In this document: positions 25,808-38,102 of the stretch, one piece after another
Layout of the letters: every line of letters begins with the position of its first letter
Position numbering within the stretch: the stretch's first letter is position 1
Source of the DNA: Fusobacteriaceae bacterium
GTDB taxonomy: Bacteria > Fusobacteriota > Fusobacteriia > Fusobacteriales > Fusobacteriaceae
NCBI GenBank assembly: GCA_031272775.1
Contig: JAISTB010000009.1
Span: 81,608 to 145,607, forward strand
Length of the DNA: 64,000 bases
Direction of reading: 5' to 3'
Program-made: the position numbers and the translations under genes
The notes under the pieces: model-generated
What the model saw: only the letters and a program-made list of their open reading frames with translations
Told to the model about the DNA's origin: nothing
Databases searched by the model: none

Positions 25808-26754
25808 GACAGCAGGCCGTATATCTTCCCGAGGGCCAGATTCCGGCACAAAAAGAGATTCAGAGCGAATTTTTCCCTGGTAAATTTGCGCAATTCCACC
25901 CGCCGGATGCAATCGGGATCCGGCTTTCTGCTGTTCGTCCCTTTTTTTGTGCTGACAAAGGCCCGGACGCCCATTTTTTTCAGCAGTTCCCGGGCGAATT
26001 TGCCGCCGTGTCCCCAGGGCCAGCAAAAAATGTCCGCTTTTTTGCCGAGATGTTTTTCGATTTCCGCCTGATTTTCCCTGAGATCCGCCGTAATCCGCTC
26101 CGTCCATTCCGCTTCGCTGACCGCGTGAAAATACGTCTTTCCGTGAATATCGACCCAGCGCTGCGCCGAACGCAAAGCCTCTTCTTTACTTTTCCCCGCC
26201 GATTCATTCGCGAAAAAAGCCCCGAAGCGTTCGTAAAAAACCGGATCCACCGTAAATCCCGCCGCCGAATAGGCGCCGCGCTCGGGAAAGAGCGGCCTGT
26301 CCCCGTCGAGTTCCTTGATCCGGTCAGACACGATGACGCTGCCGTGCCGATGGGAATGGAGTTCGAAGGAAAAACGCCCGCTGGCATCCATTTCCTGAAT
26401 TTGCGCCCAGTCCAGATAGCGGGGATCCCTGCCCGCAAAGGCCGTGTTCAGAAAGACCGTGGCCCTCATGTTGTATTTTTCGAGCAGCGGAAAAACGCTC
26501 CGGTAATAGCCTGCGTAGCCGTCATCAAGCGTGATCAGGACAGGCTTTCGCCTGATCCGCCCGTCCAGGAGATCGGAAACGAAAACCGTCTCCAGATCGT
26601 TTTGCCGGATCAGTCGCAGATGCTCCTCAAAGAGCGCCGGCGTCACGGGCTCGTCTTCGGCGATCTCGTGATAGAGAAAAGCCGGAACCCCTTTGCCCCG
26701 GAAGGCCAACACGGTCGCCGCCGCCATGAAGCCCAGACCCAGCATCGGTCCCAT
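25804..26754 (-). CDS. Polysaccharide deacetylase (NodB domain)
   Basis: Predicted carbohydrate esterase family 4 protein, 316 residues, with an N-terminal hydrophobic anchor (MGPMLGLGFMAAATVLAF). The metal-dependent NodB motifs are VLITLDDGYAGYY (near 70) and FELHSHRHGS (near 130); the first Asp and the His pair are present. It likely removes N-acetyl groups from peptidoglycan or a surface polysaccharide outside the cytoplasmic membrane. It is the last gene of the 15-gene unit, one base after tgt, and its stop overlaps that of trkH. Confidence 0.88.
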   Translation of the reverse strand: MGPMLGLGFMAAATVLAFRGKGVPAFLYHEIAEDEPVTPALFEEHLRLIRQNDLETVFVSDLLDGRIRRKPVLITLDDGYAGYYRSVFPLLEKYNMRATVFLNTAFAGRDPRYLDWAQIQEMDASGRFSFELHSHRHGSVIVSDRIKELDGDRPLFPERGAYSAAGFTVDPVFYERFGAFFANESAGKSKEEALRSAQRWVDIHGKTYFHAVSEAEWTERITADLRENQAEIEKHLGKKADIFCWPWGHGGKFARELLKKMGVRAFVSTKKGTNSRKPDPDCIRRVELRKFTREKFALNLFLCRNLALGKIYGLLS

Positions 26755-26755
26755 A

Positions 26756-30113
<3,358 letters not shown>

Positions 30114-30150
30114 ATTCCCCGCCCGCTTTCCCTGAAGTTTATTTTTGTCT

Positions 30151-30735
30151 TTATTTCAGCAACGCGCCGATTTCCGCATAGTCGGCCGTATTTTTCGCGC
30201 TCTCCGGAATAAGCCGGTAGCTGTCCCCCGCCTTTTCGCGCTCGCCGGTCTCCAAATAGAGCCGCGTCAACAGCATGTAACGAAGACCGTCGTCTCCGCC
30301 GTCGTCCGCTTCCCTCAGGAGCTTTTCAATGGCTTCCCGGGGGCCGTTGGGGATCTGCCGGATCTGCTCCATGGCCCGCTTGCCGTCGCCTTTGCGGTAA
30401 TAGAGATAGGCGAGGTTTTCCCGGACATTTCTGTCCCGTTTGTCCAGTTTTTCCGCTTTTTGAAAAAATTCCAGCGCTTTGTCGTAATCGCCGGATTCTC
30501 CGTACAAGAGCCCGATCTCCTTGACGAGAACGGGGTTTCTCGGCGTCTTTTCGTACGCGCGCAAATAGACGTCCAGCGCTTCCCGTTTTTGGCCCTTCTG
30601 GTACAAATTCATGCCGCGGATAAACGTATATTCTCCGCTGTCCAGGTCTTTGGAGCGGTTTCCCCCCGTATGGGCGCAGGCGGTCAATAAAATCGCCATT
30701 CCGCACAAAATCGCTTTTCTCCCCCTCACGTTCAC
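30151..30735 (-). CDS. TPR-repeat lipoprotein
   Basis: 194-residue predicted lipoprotein. The signal ends in a lipobox (AILLTAC, Cys at residue 20), followed by about four tetratricopeptide repeats (for example FIRGMNLYQKGQKREALDVY and ALEFFQKAEKLDKRDRNVRE). It is probably anchored in the periplasm-facing membrane leaflet and acts as a scaffold. The GTG start overlaps the stop of corC as GTGA, with GGAGGC upstream. Specific partner unknown. Confidence 0.82.
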   Translation of the reverse strand: MNVRGRKAILCGMAILLTACAHTGGNRSKDLDSGEYTFIRGMNLYQKGQKREALDVYLRAYEKTPRNPVLVKEIGLLYGESGDYDKALEFFQKAEKLDKRDRNVRENLAYLYYRKGDGKRAMEQIRQIPNGPREAIEKLLREADDGGDDGLRYMLLTRLYLETGEREKAGDSYRLIPESAKNTADYAEIGALLK

Positions 30736-32066
30736 GCCTCCGTTTCTTCCTGTTTCTTTTCTTCGCTTTCCTTTTCTCCCGTTTCCGGGGAAATTTTTTC
30801 CAGCATCACCCGGGACACACGCATCTTGTCGAGACTGATGACCTTGATCCGAGCCCCGTCGATAGCGATCTCGTCGCCGACGCTGGCCACCTTTCCCAAT
30901 TCCGCCAGGATCAGCCCCCCGAGACTCTCATAGTTGTCGGATTCGGGCAGTGACAGATCCAGTTCCTCATTGAGGGACTCAATATCGATCATGGCGTCCA
31001 CGCGCCATTGATTTTCCCCCATCTTCTCGATGGCTTCCTCTTCTTCCGTATCGTATTCGTCCCGGATCTCGCCGACGATTTCCTCCAGCAGGTCCTCGAT
31101 CGTGACGATCCCCACAATGCCGCCGTATTCATCGACAACCATGGCGATATGCACATGCTGCTGCCGGAATTCTTTGAGGATCTCGATGATGGACTTGGTC
31201 TCGGGAATAAAGTAGGCCGGCCGGATGTAATTTTTCACGGGATCCGAAGTTTTCCCCTCCTTGACGGACTTCATGATGTCCTTGACATAGAGCACGCCGA
31301 CGACGTCGTCGATGGTGTCTTCATAGACGGGCATCCGGGAAAATCCGTTCTCGAGAATGTCCCCCCAGATTTCGTCGACGGTCTTGCTGGCCTCGAAGGC
31401 CAGAACCGACGTCCGGGGCGTCATGACTTCCTTGGCTGTGATCTCGCCGAAACCCACGATGGAGTGGATCATCTCCTTTTCCTCTTCCTCGATGACGCCC
31501 TCTTCCTCGCCCACATTGACAAAGGAAATGATGTCCTCCTCGGTCATCAGCATGGACGAGTCCTTGAGCTCAAGGCCGCACAGACGGCCCAGCATCTTCG
31601 AGATAAACATGAAAACGGCCACAACGGGTTTAAATATTATACTGAATACATATACAATTCCGATCACGTGTTTCGCTATGCTGAGCGTGTAGTTCTTCGC
31701 GATGATTTTGGGCGTAATTTCCCCGAAAATGAGGATCACGGCGGTCATGGCCAGCGTGGAGATCACGATGGAGCGCCCGGAACTGACGCCGAAGACGCTG
31801 GCGGTCAGGACGGTCGCGATGGAAGAGGACAGAATATTCACGATATTGTTCCCGACCAGAATACTCGTGAGCATCTCATTGGGGCTTTTGAGCCATTTGC
31901 GCAGCAAGCGGGCCTCGCGCTCCATGTGCTCGTTCTCGAGCTTTTCCAGATACAGGCTCCGGAAGGAGGTCAGAGCGGTTTCTGCGGCCGAAAAAAAGCC
32001 CGACAGGATTACCAGTACGGCCAACACCACGATTAGGATACTACGATACGTGTCCAATGAAAACAT
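30732..32066 (-). CDS. CNNM/CorC-family membrane protein with CBS pair
   Basis: 444 residues: an N-terminal DUF21/CNNM membrane domain of about four segments (1-180), a CBS pair (about 205-330; [20 protein letters not shown] and [20 protein letters not shown]), then a CorC/HlyC transporter-associated domain (about 345-425). The family is linked to magnesium/cobalt efflux and called hemolysin-related in older annotations. The tail is glutamate/lysine-rich. It is 26 bases downstream of accB. Confidence 0.92.
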   Translation of the reverse strand: MFSLDTYRSILIVVLAVLVILSGFFSAAETALTSFRSLYLEKLENEHMEREARLLRKWLKSPNEMLTSILVGNNIVNILSSSIATVLTASVFGVSSGRSIVISTLAMTAVILIFGEITPKIIAKNYTLSIAKHVIGIVYVFSIIFKPVVAVFMFISKMLGRLCGLELKDSSMLMTEEDIISFVNVGEEEGVIEEEEKEMIHSIVGFGEITAKEVMTPRTSVLAFEASKTVDEIWGDILENGFSRMPVYEDTIDDVVGVLYVKDIMKSVKEGKTSDPVKNYIRPAYFIPETKSIIEILKEFRQQHVHIAMVVDEYGGIVGIVTIEDLLEEIVGEIRDEYDTEEEEAIEKMGENQWRVDAMIDIESLNEELDLSLPESDNYESLGGLILAELGKVASVGDEIAIDGARIKVISLDKMRVSRVMLEKISPETGEKESEEKKQEETEA

Positions 32067-32092
32067 ACACCTTCCTTGACTAAATCACTGGG

Positions 32093-32542
32093 TTATTTCA
32101 CGGCGAAGAGTTGATCGCCCTTGCGGACAATCTGACCGTCTTCGGCCAGAACTTTGACGATCTTGCAATTCTTCGGCGCTTTGACTTCGTTCATGAGCTT
32201 CATGGCCTCAAGTATGCAAAGGGCCGCGCCGGCCAACACCTCGTCCCCTTCGCGGACAAAGGGCTCGCCGCCCGGGGCGGGGGAGCGGTAAAAGGTCCCC
32301 ACCATGGGCGCGTCGATGGTTTCAAAGGCGCTCTCTTTCTTTTTCTCCGCGGCCTCTGCCGGCGTTCTGTCGGCCCGCGCCGGCTGATCAGGCGCGCCGT
32401 ATTTCACCGCTTCCGCCGGAACACCCGGTTTTTCCTTTTTCATGACGACCCTGACGCCGCCCGTTTCCACGGCCACTTCGCTGAGTCCGTATTTTTCTAT
32501 ATTTTCCGCTAAATTACGGATGCTTTCCAAATCCAGTTTCAT
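32093..32542 (-). CDS. accB: Biotin carboxyl carrier protein of acetyl-CoA carboxylase
   Basis: 149-residue carrier protein. The biotinylation motif is in CILEAMKLMNEVKAPK (near 113), inside a C-terminal biotinyl domain (about 75-149); the N-terminus MKLDLESIRNLAENIEKYGL is the AccB dimerisation part, and a Pro/Ala/Glu linker (about 38-72) joins them. The ATG at 32542 is preceded by AGAGGAAG; a TTG at 32566 overlapping the ACT-gene stop is the alternative. accC, accA and accD are not in the window. Confidence 0.92.
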   Translation of the reverse strand: MKLDLESIRNLAENIEKYGLSEVAVETGGVRVVMKKEKPGVPAEAVKYGAPDQPARADRTPAEAAEKKKESAFETIDAPMVGTFYRSPAPGGEPFVREGDEVLAGAALCILEAMKLMNEVKAPKNCKIVKVLAEDGQIVRKGDQLFAVK

Positions 32543-32562
32543 GCGCTTCCTCTCTGTTTCTC

Positions 32563-33012
32563 TCAATCGCTGCCTACGATACGCAGGTTCTTCACGCCCT
32601 CAAGCTCGGAGATCTTCTCAAGGACTCCCTCGATCTTGCGCAGAACGTTTTCGCTGGTCTGCACGGAAATCGTCGCCGTGGCCGTCCCGTCGATCGGAAT
32701 ATTCTGAATGATCGTCAGGATATTCATGCTCTCCCGGGCCAGCAGTTCCAGCACCTTTGAGAGTACGCCGGGCTTGTCGTACAGCGTCACGTAGATGCTG
32801 AAGACCTTGTCTTTCCCCCCTTCAAAGAAGGGTTTGATATACTCTTTGTACTTGTAGTAAGTACTCCGGCTGATGCCGATTTTCTTGATCGCGTCATATT
32901 TGGTCATCTTGCTGTTTTCCACAAGATCATTGACTTTGATGACGCTCTTGATGGAATTGGGTAAAATGCGCTTGTCTACGATGTAGTACTCCCGTTTCTC
33001 CGCTTTTTTCAT
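32563..33012 (-). CDS. pheB: ACT domain-containing regulator, PheB/UPF0735 family
   Basis: 149 residues. An N-terminal winged/helix-turn-helix-like part (VNDLVENSKMTKYDAIKKIG, then ISRSTYYKYKEYIKPF) precedes an ACT domain (about 70-149; FSIYVTLYDKPGVLSKVLEL). This is the organisation of UPF0735 proteins such as B. subtilis PheB, which accompany threonine/phenylalanine genes and probably sense an amino acid. Here the neighbours are folD and accB, so no target is evident. Start at 33012 has AGGAGGAAAAG upstream. Confidence 0.88.
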   Translation of the reverse strand: MKKAEKREYYIVDKRILPNSIKSVIKVNDLVENSKMTKYDAIKKIGISRSTYYKYKEYIKPFFEGGKDKVFSIYVTLYDKPGVLSKVLELLARESMNILTIIQNIPIDGTATATISVQTSENVLRKIEGVLEKISELEGVKNLRIVGSD

Positions 33013-33058
33013 CTCTTTTCCTCCTCCTGAGAAATCGTTCCCGGGCTTTTCCCGGCCG

Positions 33059-33925
33059 CTAATCAATTGATTTTCCGGTTTTTTTATTCATTTTGAACGC
33101 GCTCAGCGTGTTTTTCAAGAGCATGGCCACCGTCATGGGGCCCACGCCCCCCGGTACCGGCGTAATGGCCGCCGTCTTCGGCGCCACTTCCGCGAAATCC
33201 ACGTCGCCGCACAGCCCGTCGGGTTCCCGGTTCATGCCGACGTCAATGACGACCGCGCCTTCCTTGACCATGGGGCCCTTGATGTATTTGGCCTTCCCCA
33301 TGGCCGCGATCAGAATATCCGCTTGGGCCGTGACGCTGCCGAGGTCCTTCGTATGGCTGTTGCAAACAGTGACCGTGGCGCTTTCGGTAATCAAAAGGCC
33401 CGCCATGGGCTTTCCGACAATATTGCTCCGGCCCACGATGACCGCTTTTTTTCCCGCGATCGGAATGTCATAGCGTTTCAAGAGCTCCAGTATTCCGGCC
33501 GGCGTGCAGGACTTCAGCGAATTTTTGTCGCCCAGGAACAAAAGCCCCAAACTCTCGGGCTTGAACCCGTCGACGTCCTTGGCGAGCGCGATGGCGTCGA
33601 TGACCTTTTTTTCATCGATATGCGACGGCAGCGGCAATTGCACGAGGATGCCGTCAATGTCCTCCCGGGCGTTATAGGCCGCGATCCGCTCCAACAGCTT
33701 TTCTTCGGAAACGTCCGCCGGAAGCGCCTCGTTTACGCCGTAAATTCCCACTTCCTCACAGCTTTTGACCTTGGCCCCCACGTAAATCTTTGAGGCGGGA
33801 TTTTCCCCCACAATGAGGATGGCCAGTCCCGGAACCCTGCCGGTTTTCACCTTGAGCGCCGCCACTTCGTTTTTGACCTCGAGCCGGATGTCCGCGGCGG
33901 TCTTTTTTCCGTCCAATATTCGCAT
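33059..33925 (-). CDS. folD: Methylenetetrahydrofolate dehydrogenase/cyclohydrolase FolD
   Basis: Bifunctional C1 enzyme converting 5,10-methylene-THF to 10-formyl-THF, 288 residues. Signatures GILVQLPLPSHIDEKKVI (near 95), PCTPAGI-type SCTPAGILELLKRYDI and VIVGRSNIVGKPMAGLL (near 160) and VPGGVGPMTVAMLL (near 260) are intact. It supplies formyl-THF for fmt immediately upstream in the same unit. Confidence 0.96.
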   Translation of the reverse strand: MRILDGKKTAADIRLEVKNEVAALKVKTGRVPGLAILIVGENPASKIYVGAKVKSCEEVGIYGVNEALPADVSEEKLLERIAAYNAREDIDGILVQLPLPSHIDEKKVIDAIALAKDVDGFKPESLGLLFLGDKNSLKSCTPAGILELLKRYDIPIAGKKAVIVGRSNIVGKPMAGLLITESATVTVCNSHTKDLGSVTAQADILIAAMGKAKYIKGPMVKEGAVVIDVGMNREPDGLCGDVDFAEVAPKTAAITPVPGGVGPMTVAMLLKNTLSAFKMNKKTGKSID

Positions 33926-33946
33926 AAAAACTCCTTTTTCTGTTCT

Positions 33947-34879
33947 TTATCGGAGCAGATCGCCCTGTTTCAGGAATCTGCCGTTGACCAGGTCAGCCCC
34001 CGTCATTTTTTTCTTGTTTTCCGGTCCGGCCGCCGTAATGAGTACGGCGCCGTTTCCGCATCTGACCACGGGCCCGGCCTTTTTCACGACGCCCGTGACT
34101 TCGCCGGGAACGCCGCCCGCCGTCTGTCCCTCGTATTCCCGGACGGCGGCGATTTTGAGAATCTTGCCGTTTACGGTGGCAAAGGCCCCCGGCTGGGGAT
34201 CCATGCCTCTGACGAAGTTGAAGATCTCCCGCGCGCCTTTGTTCCAGTCGATCCGCAGATCTTCCTTCCCGTAGGGCTTCACATACGTGGCGAGGGCCTC
34301 GTCCTGCTTTACGACCCGGACTTCCCCCTTTGCGATCTGATCCACGGCCCGGATCAGGGTCTGAGCCCCGAGTATCGCCAGTTTATCATGAAGGGAGGCG
34401 TAATTGTCGCTTTCCTCAATGGGGATTTTCTCCTGCAGGATCATGTCGCCCGCGTCAAGACGCTCGGCGATATACATAATCGTCACGCCCGTCTCGCTTT
34501 CCCCCGCGACGAGGGCCCCGTGTATGGGCGCGGCCCCTCTCAGTTTCGGCAGCAGCGATGAGTGGACGTTGACCGTCCCCAGCGGCGGGATCGTGAAGAG
34601 TTCCGGCGGCAGCAATTTTCCGTAGGCCACGACTACCATGAGGTCGGGCTTGAGCTCCCGGACTTTTTCGATCAATGTCGGATCTTTGAGCTTTTCAGGC
34701 TGGAGAACCGGGATGCCCCGTTCTTCGGCGTAGATCTTGACGGGTCCCGGTATGATTTTACCGCCCCGGCTGTTGGGTTTATCGACTTTCGTAAATACCG
34801 CCGCCACGTCATGGAGCGCGTCCAGCGCCCGCAGGGACTGCAACGCGAATTCCGGCGTCCCCATAAAGAGTATTCTCAT
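33947..34879 (-). CDS. fmt: Methionyl-tRNA formyltransferase
   Basis: Formylates initiator Met-tRNA using 10-formyl-THF, 310 residues. N-terminal catalytic domain with MRILFMGTPEFALQSLRAL, the active-site loop NVHSSLLPKLRGAAPIHGAL (near 107; HPSLLP is more usual) and YIAERLDAGDMIL; C-terminal OB-fold domain follows. ATG at 34879 after CAGGTGAAT is preferred over the GTG at 34885. It lies 15 bases after nrdR. Confidence 0.96.
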   Translation of the reverse strand: MRILFMGTPEFALQSLRALDALHDVAAVFTKVDKPNSRGGKIIPGPVKIYAEERGIPVLQPEKLKDPTLIEKVRELKPDLMVVVAYGKLLPPELFTIPPLGTVNVHSSLLPKLRGAAPIHGALVAGESETGVTIMYIAERLDAGDMILQEKIPIEESDNYASLHDKLAILGAQTLIRAVDQIAKGEVRVVKQDEALATYVKPYGKEDLRIDWNKGAREIFNFVRGMDPQPGAFATVNGKILKIAAVREYEGQTAGGVPGEVTGVVKKAGPVVRCGNGAVLITAAGPENKKKMTGADLVNGRFLKQGDLLR

Positions 34880-34894
34880 ATTCACCTGCTTTTT

Positions 34895-35371
34895 TTATTT
34901 TCTCCGGATCTTTTTGTCGTTCCGTTCCGCTTCCTCGATGACTTCCACAAAGGACTGCACATCGTTGAATTCTTTGTACACGGAGGCGAAACGCACGTAG
35001 GCGACCAGATCCAGTTTCTTCAAGCGCTCCAGCACCATTTCCCCCACTTCCTTCGTGGAAATTTCCGTCCGGAGCGAATTTTGTATGGTTTTTTCGACGT
35101 CATTGACCAGAAGTTCCAGCGTCTCCCGGCTGATGTTGCGTTTGACCGTGGCGGTCATCAGACCCCTCAAAATCTTCCCGCTGTCAAATTTATCCCGCCG
35201 TTTGTCTTTTTTCACGACATAGACGGCGTTGTCTTCGTCAACCTTTTCATAGGTTGTGAATCGTTTACCGCAAGCGACGCACTCTCTGCGCCTTTTGATG
35301 CTGAATCCTTCCATAAATGCTCTGCTGTCGATGACTTTCGTATCCTCGGCGCCGCAGTTGGGGCATTTCAT
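34895..35371 (-). CDS. nrdR: Transcriptional repressor NrdR
   Basis: Zinc-ribbon/ATP-cone repressor of ribonucleotide reductase genes, 158 residues. Zinc ribbon CPNCGAEDTKVIDSR and RRECVACGKRFTTYE (1-40), ATP-cone about 48-138 starting VVKKDKRRDKFDSGKILRGL. GAGGAGGTGA precedes the ATG. No NrdR boxes or nrd genes were recognised in this window. Confidence 0.96.
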   Translation of the reverse strand: MKCPNCGAEDTKVIDSRAFMEGFSIKRRRECVACGKRFTTYEKVDEDNAVYVVKKDKRRDKFDSGKILRGLMTATVKRNISRETLELLVNDVEKTIQNSLRTEISTKEVGEMVLERLKKLDLVAYVRFASVYKEFNDVQSFVEVIEEAERNDKKIRRK

Positions 35372-35398
35372 CCGATCACCTCCTCAGATCATCGGCGT

Positions 35399-35872
35399 TT
35401 ACGCGGACTCCCTTTTTCCGATACAGGCAATGACTTCCGCCGCCGTTTTGCAGGCCAGCAGCTCCTTGCGGAACGTAACTTCACGGATCAGGCGCGAAAT
35501 CCGCGCGAGGACCTTGAGGTACGTCTGGCTGTCCCTGGTCGGGGAGGCAAAGACGAAGAAAATGTTGACGTCTTCGTTGTCAATGGATTTGAAATTGATC
35601 TTGCTGTCGCTGATTCCGAAGGCAATCGTCAGTCCTTTGATCACATCGGTTTTCGCGTGGGGCACCGCGACGCCCTTGCCGATCCCGGTGCTGCCCAATT
35701 TTTCCCGGTAGACGAGGGCCTTGTGCACGACGTTCCGGTTGTCTCCGATATTGTCGGACTTGGCCAGCAGATCCGACAGTTCCTCCAATACCTGGGCTTT
35801 GTCCGTGGATTTCAAGTGCAGGTCGATCAAATCCTCCGTCAGGTAATCTGTTATTTTCACAATGTCAATCAT
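35399..35872 (-). CDS. ptsN: PTS EIIA domain protein, fructose/nitrogen type
   Basis: 157-residue single EIIA domain. The phosphorylated histidine lies in GKGVAVPHAKTDVIKGLTIA (near residue 75), and NIFFVFASPTRDSQTYLKVL is typical of PtsN/FruA-type EIIA. No EIIB or EIIC is adjacent, so a regulatory role like PtsN is likelier than sugar transport. Its start overlaps recO by eight bases (GGGGGA ribosome site). Confidence 0.85.
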   Translation of the reverse strand: MIDIVKITDYLTEDLIDLHLKSTDKAQVLEELSDLLAKSDNIGDNRNVVHKALVYREKLGSTGIGKGVAVPHAKTDVIKGLTIAFGISDSKINFKSIDNEDVNIFFVFASPTRDSQTYLKVLARISRLIREVTFRKELLACKTAAEVIACIGKRESA

Positions 35873-36590
35873 ATTGTCCCCCTATCAAATAATTTTGAAA
35901 CTGTAAGTTGATCCCCAGATGATAGTTGATGTATTTTTCATAAAGACCGATGACTTCCCCGATATCTTTTATTTCCGTTTTCGCTTCGTCCGAGACCAGT
36001 TCCTTTGTCCGGCCTCCATTCAGTTTATCCAATATTTGCCTCGCGCCCGCGCCTGTAAATATACAACTTTCATCACTTTTTTCCTTTGTGAAGGCCGAAC
36101 GGGCCAGGGAAAGGTAGTCCCCTTTTTTCTCCGTATCCACACGGAAGCCCTCTTCTCCGATGACCCTATGGAGATACCAGAGCAGGAGCAAACGCTCCAG
36201 TCTTCTGTCGCTCTCTGTCTTCAGACGATCCAGCGTCTTGCGCGTCAAGTCGTAGAGTCTGTGGTTTTTTTCTCCGGTAAGGGGAAACCTGTTGAGGATG
36301 GCCAGCAGGCAAAGGGCTGTTTCAAAGCTGTCGCTCCGCTCACGGATCGCCCCGTAGGAGTCGATCAGCGTAAATCGCAGCAGACCGAAGCCCCCGGCTT
36401 TTTTCCGGAGGGCAAATTCCGAACGGCTGAGCATGTCGGCGGCCGGTAAATCCCGCTTCCGGCTCTTCCGTATTCCCGGGACCGTCAAGGTCAGTTTTCC
36501 GTATTCTCCGGTAAAGACGTCAAGAATCCGGTCCGCTTCCCCGAAATCCCTTTTGTTAATTACGATGCCCTCGCACAGCGTCTCGATCAT
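35865..36590 (-). CDS. recO: DNA repair protein RecO
   Basis: Recombination mediator that loads RecA with RecF/RecR, 241 residues. The N-terminal OB fold (EGIVINKRDFGEADRILDVF and KLTLTVPGIRKSRKRD) is clear and the helical C-terminal part follows. The CxxC-type zinc site found in many RecO proteins is not evident (a single Cys at CIFTGAGARQILDKL). ATG overlaps the lolA-like stop as ATGA. Confidence 0.88.
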   Translation of the reverse strand: MIETLCEGIVINKRDFGEADRILDVFTGEYGKLTLTVPGIRKSRKRDLPAADMLSRSEFALRKKAGGFGLLRFTLIDSYGAIRERSDSFETALCLLAILNRFPLTGEKNHRLYDLTRKTLDRLKTESDRRLERLLLLWYLHRVIGEEGFRVDTEKKGDYLSLARSAFTKEKSDESCIFTGAGARQILDKLNGGRTKELVSDEAKTEIKDIGEVIGLYEKYINYHLGINLQFQNYLIGGQYD

Positions 36591-37279
36591 TCTTCGGTCG
36601 AAAACTCCTTTTCGTCAAATTTCGGATCCGTCTTTACGCTGGTGATTTTGATTTCTCCGACGGTCGCGGTCTTTTCCAGCACCGTGAAGCGCAAGGGGAA
36701 AAGATAGCCGTCGCAGAGCGTGTAGCCGGAAAATTGAATCGTCGTTTTCTCTCCCAACTTTACGCCCTTCAGCTTGCCCGCGTAATATTCCTTCCGAAAC
36801 GCGGCGTCTTCCTTCTCCATCCGGAAGATGTAGCGCAGAATGTCGATGATCTTGTCCTCGCCCTCGGGGATGGTTTCGACCTTTTTCTGCTTGAAAAGCG
36901 GAAGCCAGGTAAGTTTTTTTCCTTTGCTGTAGACGTAGAGCTCTCCCTTGTTGAGTTCGGGCGTCAGCATTTCCTTACGGACGCTGTCGGGAAGCTTGTA
37001 TTTGATCACATAGGTCGAAGTGTTTTCGCTTTTGTTGGTCCGGATCGTCTCGCTGACCTGGAGTTCGAGGGTCTTGATGGCGGAGATCCGTTTGGCAGGC
37101 TCTCCCTGTGTTTCGGCCCCTCTCACGGCAAGCCCTTCCGCCAGGAGACAGAGGAACAAAAGACAAAGGGTAAGCCATTTAACGCCGCGTCGCGGGTCTT
37201 GTCCGGTTTGCGGGTCTTGCGGGAGCCGGTTGGGCCGGTCTTTGCTCGGCCGGTCGGGCTTCGGGCGGTTTCGCTTCAT
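36587..37279 (-). CDS. LolA-like periplasmic/outer-membrane lipoprotein-sorting domain protein
   Basis: 230 residues from an ATG at 37279, which has GAGGAGG eight bases upstream, inside mreC. Residues 1-33 are a strongly basic, proline-rich segment, followed by a signal/anchor (VKWLTLCLLFLCLLAEGLAV) and a beta-rich domain with pattern YVIKYKLPDSVRKEMLTP and GELYVYSKGKKLTWLPLF, resembling the DUF/LolA lipoprotein-sorting fold. The first 101 bases overlap mreC in another frame. No good start exists closer to the signal peptide (TTG and GTG lie inside it). Function by resemblance only. Confidence 0.65.
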   Translation of the reverse strand: MKRNRPKPDRPSKDRPNRLPQDPQTGQDPRRGVKWLTLCLLFLCLLAEGLAVRGAETQGEPAKRISAIKTLELQVSETIRTNKSENTSTYVIKYKLPDSVRKEMLTPELNKGELYVYSKGKKLTWLPLFKQKKVETIPEGEDKIIDILRYIFRMEKEDAAFRKEYYAGKLKGVKLGEKTTIQFSGYTLCDGYLFPLRFTVLEKTATVGEIKITSVKTDPKFDEKEFSTEE

Positions 37280-38102
37280 CCTGTGGCGCCTCCTCTTTTT
37301 CTTCAAGGATCATGATCAGAACCTCGTTCAGGTTGACAAGGTCAATGTCCGATTTGACCTTGATGCTGCGGAAGATTTCATTCTCGTTTTCGTTGATTTC
37401 CGTGACGGTCCCCACGTAAAGTCCCTTGGGGTAAATGTCGCTGATTCCCGAGGTATAGACTTTCTCGCCGACGGCGATGGCGTCCTGAAACGTGTTGGGC
37501 TCAAAATAGAGGTTGCCGTTTTCCTCGTCGCTGCCCCGGAGGATGCCGAGACTGCCGTTTTCGGTGCGGACGCTGATGCTGTATTTCTCGCCGGTCAGCA
37601 TATCGACGACGCCGTAATCGGCGTAGACTTCCCGAATTTTTCCGATGACGCTCGTGTCGGCAAAGACGATCATGTCCTTGCGGATGCCGGCTTTTTCTCC
37701 GAGATCGATGAAAAAGCGCTCGTAGAGATTGTTGGGGCTGCGAAAATTGACCTTGGCCACCTTAAATATTCGATTTTCCGCGGGTCTCATTTGCAGCAGC
37801 CGCTTGAGTCGCTCATTTTCCTGGAGCAACTCCCGGTTGAACTCCGTCATCATGGCGATCTTGGCGTTTTCGGTCCTGAGCGCGCTGTTTTCCTTGACGA
37901 TCTCCTTGTAGTTCAGGATGGAGCGGGCCGTCTCTTTGATGAAGACGCCGCCCTCATAGATGACTTTCTGGATCGGGAAAAAGAAATTGCTGAGGTTGCC
38001 GGTCACATAGAGAAAAGCGCCCCGGAACAGGAACAAAAGCAGGAGAATCCCGATGATAATCAATGAGGATTTCTGGGTTTTCGCCCTTTCCCGGATAATC
38101 AT
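37179..38102 (-). CDS. mreC: Rod shape-determining protein MreC
   Basis: Elongasome protein in the periplasm, 307 residues: an N-terminal transmembrane segment (LIIIGILLLLFLFRGAFLYV, about 14-33), a coiled coil (about 60-105) and the beta-barrel MreC domain (VNFRSPNNLYERFFIDLGEK, later VYTSGISDIYPKGLYVGTVT). The last 30 residues are a low-complexity Pro/Ala/Arg tail encoded by DNA shared with the next gene. Its ATG overlaps the peptidase stop as ATGA. No mreB or mreD is next to it, unusual for mreC. Confidence 0.92.
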   Translation of the reverse strand: MIIRERAKTQKSSLIIIGILLLLFLFRGAFLYVTGNLSNFFFPIQKVIYEGGVFIKETARSILNYKEIVKENSALRTENAKIAMMTEFNRELLQENERLKRLLQMRPAENRIFKVAKVNFRSPNNLYERFFIDLGEKAGIRKDMIVFADTSVIGKIREVYADYGVVDMLTGEKYSISVRTENGSLGILRGSDEENGNLYFEPNTFQDAIAVGEKVYTSGISDIYPKGLYVGTVTEINENENEIFRSIKVKSDIDLVNLNEVLIMILEEKEEAPQDEAKPPEARPAEQRPAQPAPARPANRTRPATRR

